A stretch of 64,000 nt of DNA from Pardosa pseudoannulata (taxonomy: Eukaryota; Arthropoda; Arachnida; Araneae; Lycosidae), in NCBI GenBank assembly GCA_032207245.1, contig CM063505.1, positions 179,129,296 to 179,193,295 on the forward strand, in the 5' to 3' direction. Shown here one piece after another: positions 38,444 to 59,770 of the stretch. The translations under genes were made by a program, and so were the position numbers. Every line of letters starts with the position of its first letter. Position 1 is the stretch's first letter. The notes beneath the pieces are model-generated. The model worked only from the letters and a program-made list of their open reading frames with translations. It did not search any database and was not told the DNA's origin.

Positions 38444-38943
38444 ATTTAATATTCAATGTGGCAGTCCATTTTTAAGTGTATGGACCCAGAGTAACGTTTG
38501 TTCTTCCACCTCTTGGGTTCACAAACAGCTTAAACAGATTACTCGACACTACATTGGACAAAATTCGGGTCCACCTTCAGTTTTGACAATTTGATCATTA
38601 TTCACACCTGTACTGCCTAACTTTCAAACACCTGTACTGCCAATAAATAGCCTAAGACACTTTTTTCTTTGCGAGGGGAGAGGGGGTGAATATTTCACAC
38701 AAAAAAATATTAGAAAAACAAAAATGCTATCAAAACATGGGTAAGACGATGTGTGCAATCTGTTCCATTGTTACATAACGCCGTAAATGTTGAGAAAGAA
38801 AAAACAAATAAAAGGAGTGAATGGCCTAGAGTAAAAAGGAATAAAAGGCATGAATAACAGAAAAAATGGAGAAATGCCGTAAAATAAGGAAAAAAGGAGA
38901 TATTTCTAGAAAATAGGAAAAAAAGGCGTCTGATATTATATTA
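38444..38943. other. Intergenic sequence, no gene seen
   Basis: About 0.5 kb downstream of the gag remnant, partly A-rich. It could include diverged copia sequence, but nothing is recognisable. Confidence 0.4.
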
Positions 38944-41900
38944 CTAGCTGCTTCGCACCCAGACTTCGGTCTGGGTATTAAAATTTTTTCTGAATAAATT
39001 GATGACCAGCTACCTAATAGTGCTGGACATCTCTGATACAAAAGATATTTAAAGTGGAAGCTAGCATGACTTTGCAGAATGACGAGAAATAAAAAATCGA
39101 GTATTTGAACTAAACATTTTTATTTAAGTTCTAAAAGTTTTTCAAAAAAAAGTTAACAAAATAAACATAATCAAATTAACAATCACCTATTACAGAAAAA
39201 CATTTAACCTAATACCATTAAAAAAATACAAAGTAAAAAAAAGGAATTTTCTAATCTGATACTGCTACCCTCACAGCCTCCTGCTTGTCAGCCTTATATA
39301 TTCAGTAGCAGGTATATCATGCTAATTAACATAATCATGCGGCTTCCTCCCCCCACTCAGCCAATCACAAAATTACACAGATCGTAGCCGCCGAGTGAGA
39401 GTTGAAGCCACATTAGTGTCTGCCGTGCAGACGTCATGAACAAAATAACTGTGAGAGTCAGCTTCCTTAACAAAAACAATCTAATTGGCGATTAAGGTGG
39501 CTGTCAAATCTCCTGTCTCGGTTGACTTAAATAAATAAACGAACTAATAGACAAATTGCCGGGATTCACCGAAAGTTATGGAAGGTGCCGATTCGGCTGC
39601 AACTTCTAACATAAATGTTTAGAACTACTATTAATGATAAACGTATTAATAGAAATATTGAATAAATCTCGTATGCTGCAGATTGTTCACAAATATGATA
39701 GTTTAAACAACAGACAATCTATGTTATATGTATGTGCACAATATTGCCCAGAAACCACAACGTAATGATTCTAAATTCCACAATTTTCTATACTACATGA
39801 TGTATTTTTTAACATGTAATATATATATGCATGCATGTAATGTCTATGCTGTAAAAATTTATTTCAAATAATTTTTATTTCTTAATTTTCATTTTTTTAA
39901 ACATTTTCATCACATGTTTAGGATGCAAAGAATTTTTTTTTATTATTACATACGCAATTTCCTGCTTTCTCTTTTCAATGCATAATATAAAGCTCCGAGA
40001 AATAATCATGAATTTGTTCAAATTTTCAAATTCTTATAAAGAATAGAATCTCTATTACATAGGCTTAAACTACAAAAGACATACGAAATCTTTACGTTAG
40101 TTACTTTATGTTGCAAAACAGTTTGATTACTTATAGAAATCGCAACGTTTTTAATTCCCAAATTTTGTTTATATTTTGAAAAATAGTGAAACAATATGTT
40201 GTTGCATTTGAATATTACTTGCATATGCTACATTTAAACGTGATAGATTGGGAGGAAGAAATTTTAATCTTGGCAGTGAATATTGACGATATCAAAAAAT
40301 TTGGAAACAAAAACAAACCGTATGTATTTATAAAAACAAACCTTACATAAAATGGAAAGTATTTTATGTATAGAGATAATATCTATACATTTAATAGTGC
40401 AGATGCAGTATAGGTTCTCACTGGCTGGTTTGAAATTTTATTGCTTTCTTCTTATTTTGCAAATATTAATTTCAGATGTAAGACTACTTATAAATTTCTT
40501 TCATCTTTCAAATTTCTTCTATATTGAATATTTCTTTTAATTTTATTTTTACTTTTGTGATCATTTTACATTCCCTGTATATTAGTTCGCTATTTTGCCA
40601 ATGTCAAAACAGTTGAAAGATGATGGTTATAGCATCTGTTCCTATTTAGCCTAAACTTCAGTTAGAATAAAGAATAATTGCATGAAAGAATAAATAAAAA
40701 GAAAACAGAATAAGTGTACTGTAAGTATACATTAAATTAAACAGCAATAGGCTATAAATGCAATGAAAATAATTTTAATGAAGGAATTATAGATCAAAAA
40801 TAGCCCTGTTCTATTAAACTAACTTACAATTTTACAGTTACCAACTTGTGAATAAAAACAAATTTGATTTGTCCTTTGTCTATTGATGATTTTTTTGTAT
40901 TAATTTTTTTAACAAAAAAACTAATTTTTAAAAATCTAAACGTATTAAATTAGGATGTTTTCATTTTAAAAATGTCATTTAATGTATAAACAAAATAAAC
41001 AAAAAAGGTAGAGCGTATAATTATTGAAAATGTCCTTCATTTTATACTGTATTGAAATTAGAAATAAAATTAAGTTCTAATAACAATACCTATGGAAAAT
41101 GTATTAATTTAAGAACAATTAAAAACTATTAAAATAAAAACGTATTAAATTAAGACAACTGTGCACAATTGTTAGAACTTGGCGAGTTTATTATTGAAAA
41201 AAAATCTTGCCAGGATAAAATAGAAAAAAATAATACTTTCCTGAAAAAGATAAATGAAGTAGAAAAAAGTTTTACATCTGTCGATGTAAAAAGAAATTAA
41301 TATATTAAACAGCTGTTAATGCGAGGTAAGCCTCTTATATACACATACATTCATAAATTTGTTTGAATTGATATGTAAGTTATACAAGACACCAAATATA
41401 TGACGATAATGACGCCAACAAGAAGAATCATGTCAGTGCTACCAGCAGTAACCCAATAGTAAAAATAAATAATAATTAAAAATATTAAAATTAATTAAAT
41501 AATTAAAATAATGTTTTGGTCGGTTTTCCATTAATATCTTTCGAACTATGGAAATAGTGGTATGTGAATGAATGAAATGACTTTCCTAAGCGATACCGCC
41601 AAGCCTAATTAAGAACAGGTGGTATAAAGATTGGGGTCTCAAAATTAGAAAATAAAAGACATATAGGAAATTAATATTGTTAAAACAAAAAAAGTGCATA
41701 CGGTCAAAAGCAGAGAACAATTATATTACCTTTTAAATGTTACCTTATAAAACATTATTATATGAAATATGTTATTTGAGATTTCAATATTTATAATACG
41801 TAAGAAAAAAAATATATAGCAAATTCCGTCAAGCCTAGTTAAGAATAGGTGTAATACAGATTGATGTCTCAGAATTGGGTAAATAAAAATAGAGCAATTG

Positions 41901-42715
41901 AATTCAAAATGAATGAAATATACCAGATGAATGGATAAAACGAAATTGCTAAATAACGCTTGAACACCAAGAACAATTATATAATTTAAAATACATTTTA
42001 AACGCTAATTAAAAGTTGCAATAACATTTCAATTTGGCTTACATTTCATAGTTGCCATTTCTAAAATAAAAATACTTATTTGTTCCCTGCACTTAACTAC
42101 ATCATTTGCCTATTTTTTTCTAGTGTATAAAATTTTAAAATAAAAGTCCAATTTAAAATAACAAATCTTATAACCATATGTTAGTTTTTGTTTAAGAAAT
42201 GGCAACTTCGAAATGTAAACAAAAATTTGAAAGAACATGGCGAGTTTTTAATAAATGAAAATAAAAATCTTGCTAAGATAATAAAATAGGAAAATAAGCA
42301 ATTTTCTAAGAGATGAATTCAGCTTTTAGCAGATTCGAAGATAGTCTCATATACATAAATGCCATCATAAATATATATATTTCTACTTGAATTTTAATAA
42401 TGTAGATACATTTTTATCTTATTTGGAATACCAAGGAGCAGGTGATAATATTGCCAACGTTGAATAAAGACCGCCCTTTTTTTATGCCAACTCAACAATG
42501 AAATTGCGTGTGGGAAAAAATAAAAGTGGCATTTTGGTCGGTTTTTCATCTATATCTTTCAAACTAATTGGAATATCGGAAAGCGGATGGGCAAAATGAC
42601 ATCCCCGGTCGTTCCACGTCTTTTGGTACCCATCTGAATCCAGTGGTTTGCGAGGAGATAGACAAACATACATAGATATAGTTACAATCAGATTTTAATA
42701 TATTATATATATATA
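38944..42715 (+). repeat. Large repeat block related to family C, probably several insertions
   Basis: It starts ACTAGCTGCTTCGCACCCAG, matching the start of the family C copies, and ends GAGATAGACAAACATACATA then an AT tail. Internal motifs recur: CGGTTTTCCATTAATATCTTT at 41,521 and CGGTTTTTCATCTATATCTTT at 42,540; GTCAAGCCTAGTTAAGAATAGG at 41,828 and GCCAAGCCTAATTAAGAACAGG at 41,599. It is probably a pile of related non-autonomous elements. No domain was recognised in any frame. Confidence 0.4.
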
Positions 42716-42716
42716 T

Positions 42717-43110
42717 GTAATGAGACTGACTTTTCGATGGGGGGTTGCTGTCATGGCCATAAAAATTATACCGTTTCAGCTAAAGACCTTTATAAAGATA
42801 ACGTTGAAGGACGGGTTTACACTTCATCATAGGGACAGGAAAAACTGAAGGGTCAGATAGCATGAAGTTCTATATACAAGACATGTAACACCTGGGTCTA
42901 CATCTGTGGGAAAATATCTAGAAAAATCTGTCTCTGCTAGCGTGTATATTTTATTTGGAAATTACCTAAATTGTCTGCTAGGGCCATGTAGGTTTATAAT
43001 TGGCCAGGCCTCTTCTCTGAGGGTGTAACCTGTAGCCCCAGTGGTCAATTTAGGTTAGGGGTTAAAAAGGGGAATGGAAAATGACGCGGGAATTTTTACC
43101 CTTGATTTAA
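42717..43110. repeat. GC-richer unclassified block
   Basis: A 0.4-kb block with markedly higher GC than its surroundings and no open frame. It begins right after a TA run and may be another mobile-element fragment. Confidence 0.25.
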
Positions 43111-44340
43111 GTTTTGAAAACCCCTGAGAATTTTCCTTACATATATTTGTAGTTCCTTATATATATTTGAAGTTCGAAAATGGGTAGAATTTTTAAGTAG
43201 CCTAATTATACAGATAAGAATGAAAAAGTTTTATATTATGATATGTTATATAACATTGAATTTTAATTACCTTATTATAATCATTTTTATATTTATTATA
43301 TTTTCTGAATTATTATTATATGCTCTGCTAATGCATAAGATTTAAAAATTGGTATTTTACAAGGTAATTTCTCAATTTCCAATGTTTACATGAGGAGTTT
43401 ATAAGGAAGAAGCCTTTTAGTATGTTACAGTATGAATAAAATGTACAAAATGTAATTTTATTTTATCTGGGACTTGATATATACACATGTATAACAAAAA
43501 TTTTCACAAAAAATTAGATATCTACACCTTAAATAACAGTTTTATTTTATTATTTCTATAAAAAATAATAGGGCAGGTTCTACCAAAATGTGGGCTGTCT
43601 CACAATCCTATTTTTATTTAAGAACACCATGTACAGAAAAAAAAAAAAGAATTGTAATAATTACGTGTAAAATCATCAAATTCCATCGTAGTACAGTTTA
43701 GTAGAATATTAATGTAACAATGTATTATGAAACACTCAGGATAACACTAACTAGGTTCTGATATTACATGAACCTACACATCTAAGTCTGAACCTTAATT
43801 AAATATGCAGGTTTAAAACTTTAGTCGATCTGAATTTATTTTAAATAAATATATAATTTGTAGTTTTCCTATTTAAGGTACACTTTACATAGAGATAGAT
43901 TATATGGTTTCATATTGGGTCATAGTTCATAAAAGCTGGAAACAGGGTCCAATTATTTTTGCTTGCCCAAGACTCAAACTTATCACAATTAAATCCTATC
44001 CCTAACCATTGAAAAGAAAAAGCAACCACTATTAATGAATAACAAAATATGGTTTTCTTTGTTACTTTTCATCTAGTGACTTTTGTTATGTAATGACAAG
44101 AAATTTTATCTTTAGAAAATTAATAGGTTAATTTTTTCTACATTTGTACACAATTCTTGTTGTTCCTTAATATTTTTGCATTTGCAAACAAAAACTTACT
44201 GTATATTTTGTACTAGTGCAATGCTTTTAAAAAATGAAGGCAATAGCATATTTGACTTTTATATTCTCTTAATGCTTCAGTTCCCCCTGTTCATCCCCTC
44301 CACAGATCAGAAAAAAATTATTTATGTAATAAGATTTCCT
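43111..44340. other. Intergenic AT-rich sequence
   Basis: No gene seen. A weak tRNA-like motif on the minus strand near 43,970-44,015 (AGTTTGAGTCTTGGGC as B box) may be another SINE head. Confidence 0.4.
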
Positions 44341-44346
44341 TTTATT
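44341..44346 (-). terminator. Poly(A) signal candidate of ANKRD16
   Basis: AATAAA on the minus strand, about 235 nt past the proposed ANKRD16 stop. Confidence 0.3.
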
Positions 44347-44580
44347 TATTTTTATGTAGAATGTATGCAGATTATTCAGTTTCTTTTTAATAAAAAGAAA
44401 TTTAAAAACAAACAATCAATGATAAGGTGTATATTTAGTGAATTAGCATTTAACATAGAACATCACATTTTTATCACAGAGTATGTATATCCAAAGCAAA
44501 AAGTAAATCTGTTTCATAAGTAAATGTTAATATGATATACTTCCATCAGTTCATTGAAAAATGACACAAGTGTTATCTTT

Positions 44581-56097
<11,517 letters not shown>

Positions 56098-56870
56098 CAC
56101 GTTTATATATAGTCTTCTTTTAGATGATAAAAAATTATAAGAGTTTGTATTCTAAAACTTCCTTTTAGATTGAAAATAAATGGTTAACAGAAAATTTGAA
56201 TTATTACTGTTTAATGGGCTATTTAATAAGACAATAACATTTAATATACTTTGCAACTACCACGTTTTCTAGGTGTAACTTTGTTTATCCACGCTTAATA
56301 ACTTTCACAGCATATACTTTATGGGCTACTTGTTTATTGTTAATATTAATAGATCTGTAAAGTGCATGTTTGTAAACAAATACGTGTGCTGACTACAACT
56401 CATCTTTTCATTGCAAAACATTGCTTGTGTTCATTGTATCTTATGAGCTTCGATATGGATCATGTATACAACAAAACCAAATTTTATTTAAGGGAAGGGG
56501 AAGGAAACATTAGAAACTGGCCAAGTTATTCAAAATAGATTTGTTTTAGCACTTACAAAAGTATATATTTAAAAAAAAATTAAACATTTTACACAGTACT
56601 ATAAGTACCATAATCAAATTATAACTACTTTGATTATGTTAACAAGCACAATAAACTATTACATAAATAAGAATTTAATAAAAATGTGTAAAATCTGATC
56701 ATCTTAAGGACAAAAAATAATTATATTTATAGGTACAATATTTCTATCAAAAGCATAGAAAATACATTAGAAATATGAAAAAAACAACAACTTAGTAATA
56801 ATAAAAAATTCTTAGAGCCTACTAATTTTATATAATGTATTAAATTACAGTAAGGTTAACGTTTTATTAC
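56098..56870. promoter_or_regulatory. Upstream region of ANKRD16
   Basis: AT-rich sequence between the ANKRD16 start codon and the THAP exon. It should hold the ANKRD16 5' UTR and promoter, but no clear core-promoter motif is visible. Confidence 0.3.
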
Positions 56871-57039
56871 CATTCTGAAAATGTTTGCCTCAAGTTCTCG
56901 AAGAAGTCCAGTAATGCCTTTTCAAAACTTTTATCCAAAGTATTCGCAACGTAGAACCTTTAGGAAAGAAATAAAATCCAATATATTTGCTTTTCTTGAA
57001 ATGCTTTGTACAACCATACGCACCACAGCTTGATACCAT
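56871..57039 (-). pseudogene. THAP zinc-finger exon with TGA at a zinc-ligand position
   Basis: From ATG at 57039 the minus strand reads MVSSCGAYGCTKHFKKSKY, then FYFFPKGSTLRILWIKVLKR, then HYWTSSRT, a stop (TGA), and GKHFQN. This is the THAP C2CH layout: C-x4-C near the N-terminus, the FP motif, the invariant Trp, then C-x2-H before F. The stop stands exactly where the third zinc-binding Cys should be (C-x2-H becomes TGA-GKH). The sequence runs into a donor-like ATG/GTAATA at 56871/56870. THAP fingers occur in host transcription regulators and in P-element-type transposases; no further exon was found. Most likely a fossil first exon with a Cys-to-stop change. Confidence 0.6.
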
Positions 57040-57260
57040 TTCAAATAATTGACAAAATTAAAATCCCAACAAGCACAATCCGTAGGAAATTCAAATGTTT
57101 TGCCAACGAGGAAGTTGAGGTGCACTTTTTGCTGCCCCTGACGTCATGTGTCTATTCTCTTTGAGAATGAGTCAACGGTAATGATAGTGTACCGACTTTT
57201 ATAAACTTGAACTTTAGCTAAACGGCATAGAAATAAAACCGTAAGCATGCGCACATAACT
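57040..57260. other. Short spacer between THAP exon and LINE
   Basis: It contains TGACGTCA (57,138-57,145, a CRE-type palindrome) and GCATGCGCA (57,245-57,253, NRF1-like), which would suit a promoter for the THAP exon on the minus strand. Function is not shown. Confidence 0.3.
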
Positions 57261-57452
57261 GTGTATATTAATCTCCCTAACCTACCTCCCTACACCCTTA
57301 TTTCTATTTACATCCCTCCTGCCCAAAACCCCACTATTATTAATAATGACCTCAATAATTTAAAAAACGTAAACGCCAACACCCTTATTTTCGGCGACTT
57401 AAATGCCCAGCATAGACTTTGGAATAATAGAATTAATAATACTTATGAATGA
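57261..57452 (+). pseudogene. Endonuclease C-terminal fragment of the LINE
   Basis: This frame carries the end of the APE-type endonuclease, including the GDLNAQHRLW block (GDfNA-H, a catalytic Asp/Asn pair) near 57,390-57,425. It stops at 57,450 just after the deletion junction. The N-terminal half of the domain is missing. Confidence 0.75.
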
Positions 57453-59001
57453 TAACAACTCTTTTGCCTACTCCCCCGACGAAAAAACAAATCTCATCGC
57501 CAACACTCTTAGTGCACAGTTTACTCCTAACATTACCAATAACCCACAGTTTGATATTACTATACGCAACAGCAATAGTAACTTCCTCAGCTCCCCTCTT
57601 ACTCAGTATCACCCTAATATTCTTCCCTCTCAAGTTCATAATATTATTCACTCTCTCCCTAACCGTAAATCCCCTGGTGAAGATGGTATTACCAATACTA
57701 TGCTTAAACATCTCCCACCTAACTACATTTATAAAATTACTCAAATCATTAATTACATCTTCATCTTTAATTACTTCCCCCTTACTTGGAAGAACTCTAT
57801 TATCATCCCAATTCACAAGCCTAACAAACCCACTAATTCTCCTCACAGCTATAGACCCATAAGTCTTCTGAACACCCTCAGTAAACTCACCGAAAAATTT
57901 ATTCAGCTGGAAATTAACAAACATATCAACGAAAACAACATTATTATTCCCTACCAATTTGGTTTTATTAAATCTCTCTCTGCCCCACATCAAATCTATC
58001 GTCTAACTGAACATCTCACCAGATCTAAAATTAACAAATGCTCTACTGCTGCTCTATTTTTAGACATTCAGAAGGCATTTGATAAAATTTGGATCCCTGG
58101 ACTTATTCATAAACTTATTAATTATAATTTCCCTCCACACATTATCCATCTCATTAATTCCTACCTTAATAACCGTACTTATCAAGTCAAAATCAACAAT
58201 TCTCTCTCCCATAAATGTAATATTTTCAGTGGCGTACCACAAGGTTCCATCATTGGGCCTATGTTATTTAATCTATATATTAATGATATCCCTCAATACC
58301 CACTTACCAACCTAGCTATCTTTGCAGACGACACTGCCCTGTTCAGCACTAACAAAAATCACAAGTACGCTGTCTTCGCCATCAATAAACACATCGCTCT
58401 TATTACTAAGTGGCTCTCCACCTGGAAAATTACTTTAAACACTGACAAGTGCATCGCTGTCATGTTCACCAGCAAAAGACACTCTTCTTACAATAATAAT
58501 AAGATCAAAATTTACAATACTAACATCCCCTGGTCTAACAGTGTCAAATACCTCGGTGTAACCCTCGACAAAAACCTTACTTGGAAAAATCATATCACCG
58601 ACATTCGGCATAAGTTTCGAGCTGCAAAAAGACTATTATACCCCCTAATTGCTCGAAACAGCTCTTTAAGCTTAGAAAATAAATTGCTCCTGTATAAAAG
58701 TTTCCTTCGCCCTTTAATCTCTTATGCGGCCCCGGCCTGGTCATATGCAGCAGTATCCAACATTAAGCTTCTCACCTCCCAACAAAACGTAACTATTAAG
58801 ATGATCGCTAATGCACACTGGTATGTCCGCATTAAAGACATACACAAGGAACTTAATATCCCCACTCTTCTAAATTTCTACAGGCACTTAGCAGAAAACT
58901 TCTATAATAATATAAATAATGATCTCCTCCTGGAATACTTCGACTATGACCACGCCGTTGCTTGCAACCGTAAGCGGCCTAGAGCCGCGCTTACTCTTTA
59001 A
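57445..59001 (+). CDS. Reverse transcriptase (ORF2 part) of a Jockey-clade LINE
   Basis: An uninterrupted frame of about 519 codons encodes the RNA-templated DNA polymerase used for target-primed insertion. Landmarks in order are NRKSPGEDGITNTMLKHLP, SYRPISLLNTLSKLTEKF, QFGF, LFLDIQKAFDKIW (first catalytic Asp), GVPQGSIIGPMLFNLYINDI, IFADDTALF (catalytic FADD), KYLGVTLDKNLTWKNHI and a C-terminal region ending NRKRPRAALTL. The open frame extends up to 57,403, but codons before about 57,445 overlap the endonuclease in another frame and are not native. The intact RT suggests recent activity, but without the endonuclease start and linker this copy cannot move alone. Confidence 0.85.
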   Translation: MNDNNSFAYSPDEKTNLIANTLSAQFTPNITNNPQFDITIRNSNSNFLSSPLTQYHPNILPSQVHNIIHSLPNRKSPGEDGITNTMLKHLPPNYIYKITQIINYIFIFNYFPLTWKNSIIIPIHKPNKPTNSPHSYRPISLLNTLSKLTEKFIQLEINKHINENNIIIPYQFGFIKSLSAPHQIYRLTEHLTRSKINKCSTAALFLDIQKAFDKIWIPGLIHKLINYNFPPHIIHLINSYLNNRTYQVKINNSLSHKCNIFSGVPQGSIIGPMLFNLYINDIPQYPLTNLAIFADDTALFSTNKNHKYAVFAINKHIALITKWLSTWKITLNTDKCIAVMFTSKRHSSYNNNKIKIYNTNIPWSNSVKYLGVTLDKNLTWKNHITDIRHKFRAAKRLLYPLIARNSSLSLENKLLLYKSFLRPLISYAAPAWSYAAVSNIKLLTSQQNVTIKMIANAHWYVRIKDIHKELNIPTLLNFYRHLAENFYNNINNDLLLEYFDYDHAVACNRKRPRAALTL

Positions 59002-59362
59002 TTTTTTACTTCTTTTTTATTTAAAAAAAATATTTAAAAATGCCATTACTCCTAAAAAATTAATACGTGCTTGCACGGTAAAAAAAATTATTAAAAAATT
59101 TTAAAATTAATACGCTATGAAGATTCTCTTCATAACGGTAAAAAAAAACTCCCTTTCCTTTTTGATCACTCTCTGATCCCTCACTAGTGCTCGAGAGTAT
59201 TATCTCCCGGACTCTAGTCTCATGAAGTTCGTGAATATTTGTCTCTATCCTTTTACTCTCTCCTTCCCACTTCTGTTTACTAACAATTAGCCGACCTCTA
59301 CCGACAAGCCACTACAGAGAAAACGCCGGCGCCCGTGGGATTTCTACCCAGATGACGCTGAA
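58948..59362 (+). repeat. LINE 3'-end tandem repeat, copy 1 (415 bp)
   Basis: It runs from GACCACGCCGTTGCTTGC to GATGACGCTGAA and includes the ORF2 stop and the 3' UTR. Confidence 0.9.
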
Positions 59363-59770
59363 GACCACGCCGTTGCTTGCAACCGTAAGCGGCCTAGAGC
59401 CGCGCTTACTCTTTAATTTTTTACTTCTTTTTTATTAAAAAAAATCTAAAATGCCATTACTCCTAAAAAATTAATACGTGCTTGCACGGTAAAAAAAATT
59501 ATTAAAAATTTTAAAATTAATACGCTATGAAGATTCTCTTCATAACGGTAAAAAAAACTCCCTTTCCTTTTGATCACTCTCTGATCCCTCACTAGTGCTC
59601 GAGAGTATTATCTCCCGGACTCTAGTCTCATGAAGTTCGTGAATATTTGTCTCTATCCTTTTACTCTCTCCTTCCCACTTCTGTTTACTAACAATTAGCC
59701 GACCTCTACCGACAAGCCACTACAGAGAAAACGCCGGCGCCCGTGGGATTTCTACCCAGATGACGCTGAA
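59363..59770 (+). repeat. LINE 3'-end tandem repeat, copy 2 (408 bp)
   Basis: Nearly identical to copy 1; the visible differences are mostly A/T homopolymer lengths. It ends GATGACGCTGAA at 59,770, where LINE similarity stops. Confidence 0.9.

Larger units (their letters stand above)
57261..59770 (+). mobile_element. Jockey-clade LINE, 5'-truncated, internally deleted, with tandem 3' end
   Basis: The element begins inside the endonuclease domain (IYIPPAQNPT, then FGDLNAQHRLWNNRINN at about 57,390-57,440) and passes abruptly into the pre-reverse-transcriptase region in another frame (NDNNSFAYSPDEKTNLIANT). The endonuclease-RT linker is lost. A full RT frame follows and ends at 59,001. The 3' part from the last 17 codons of ORF2 through the UTR is present twice in tandem (58,948-59,362 and 59,363-59,770). 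Pyrimidine-rich, CCT/TCC-rich coding sequence differs from host exons. No poly(A) tail is evident. Confidence 0.85.

Noticed and set aside
57433..57993. 186-codon minus-strand frame inside the LINE
   Set aside because: It is antisense to the reverse transcriptase and arises from its pyrimidine-rich codons. No domain is visible.
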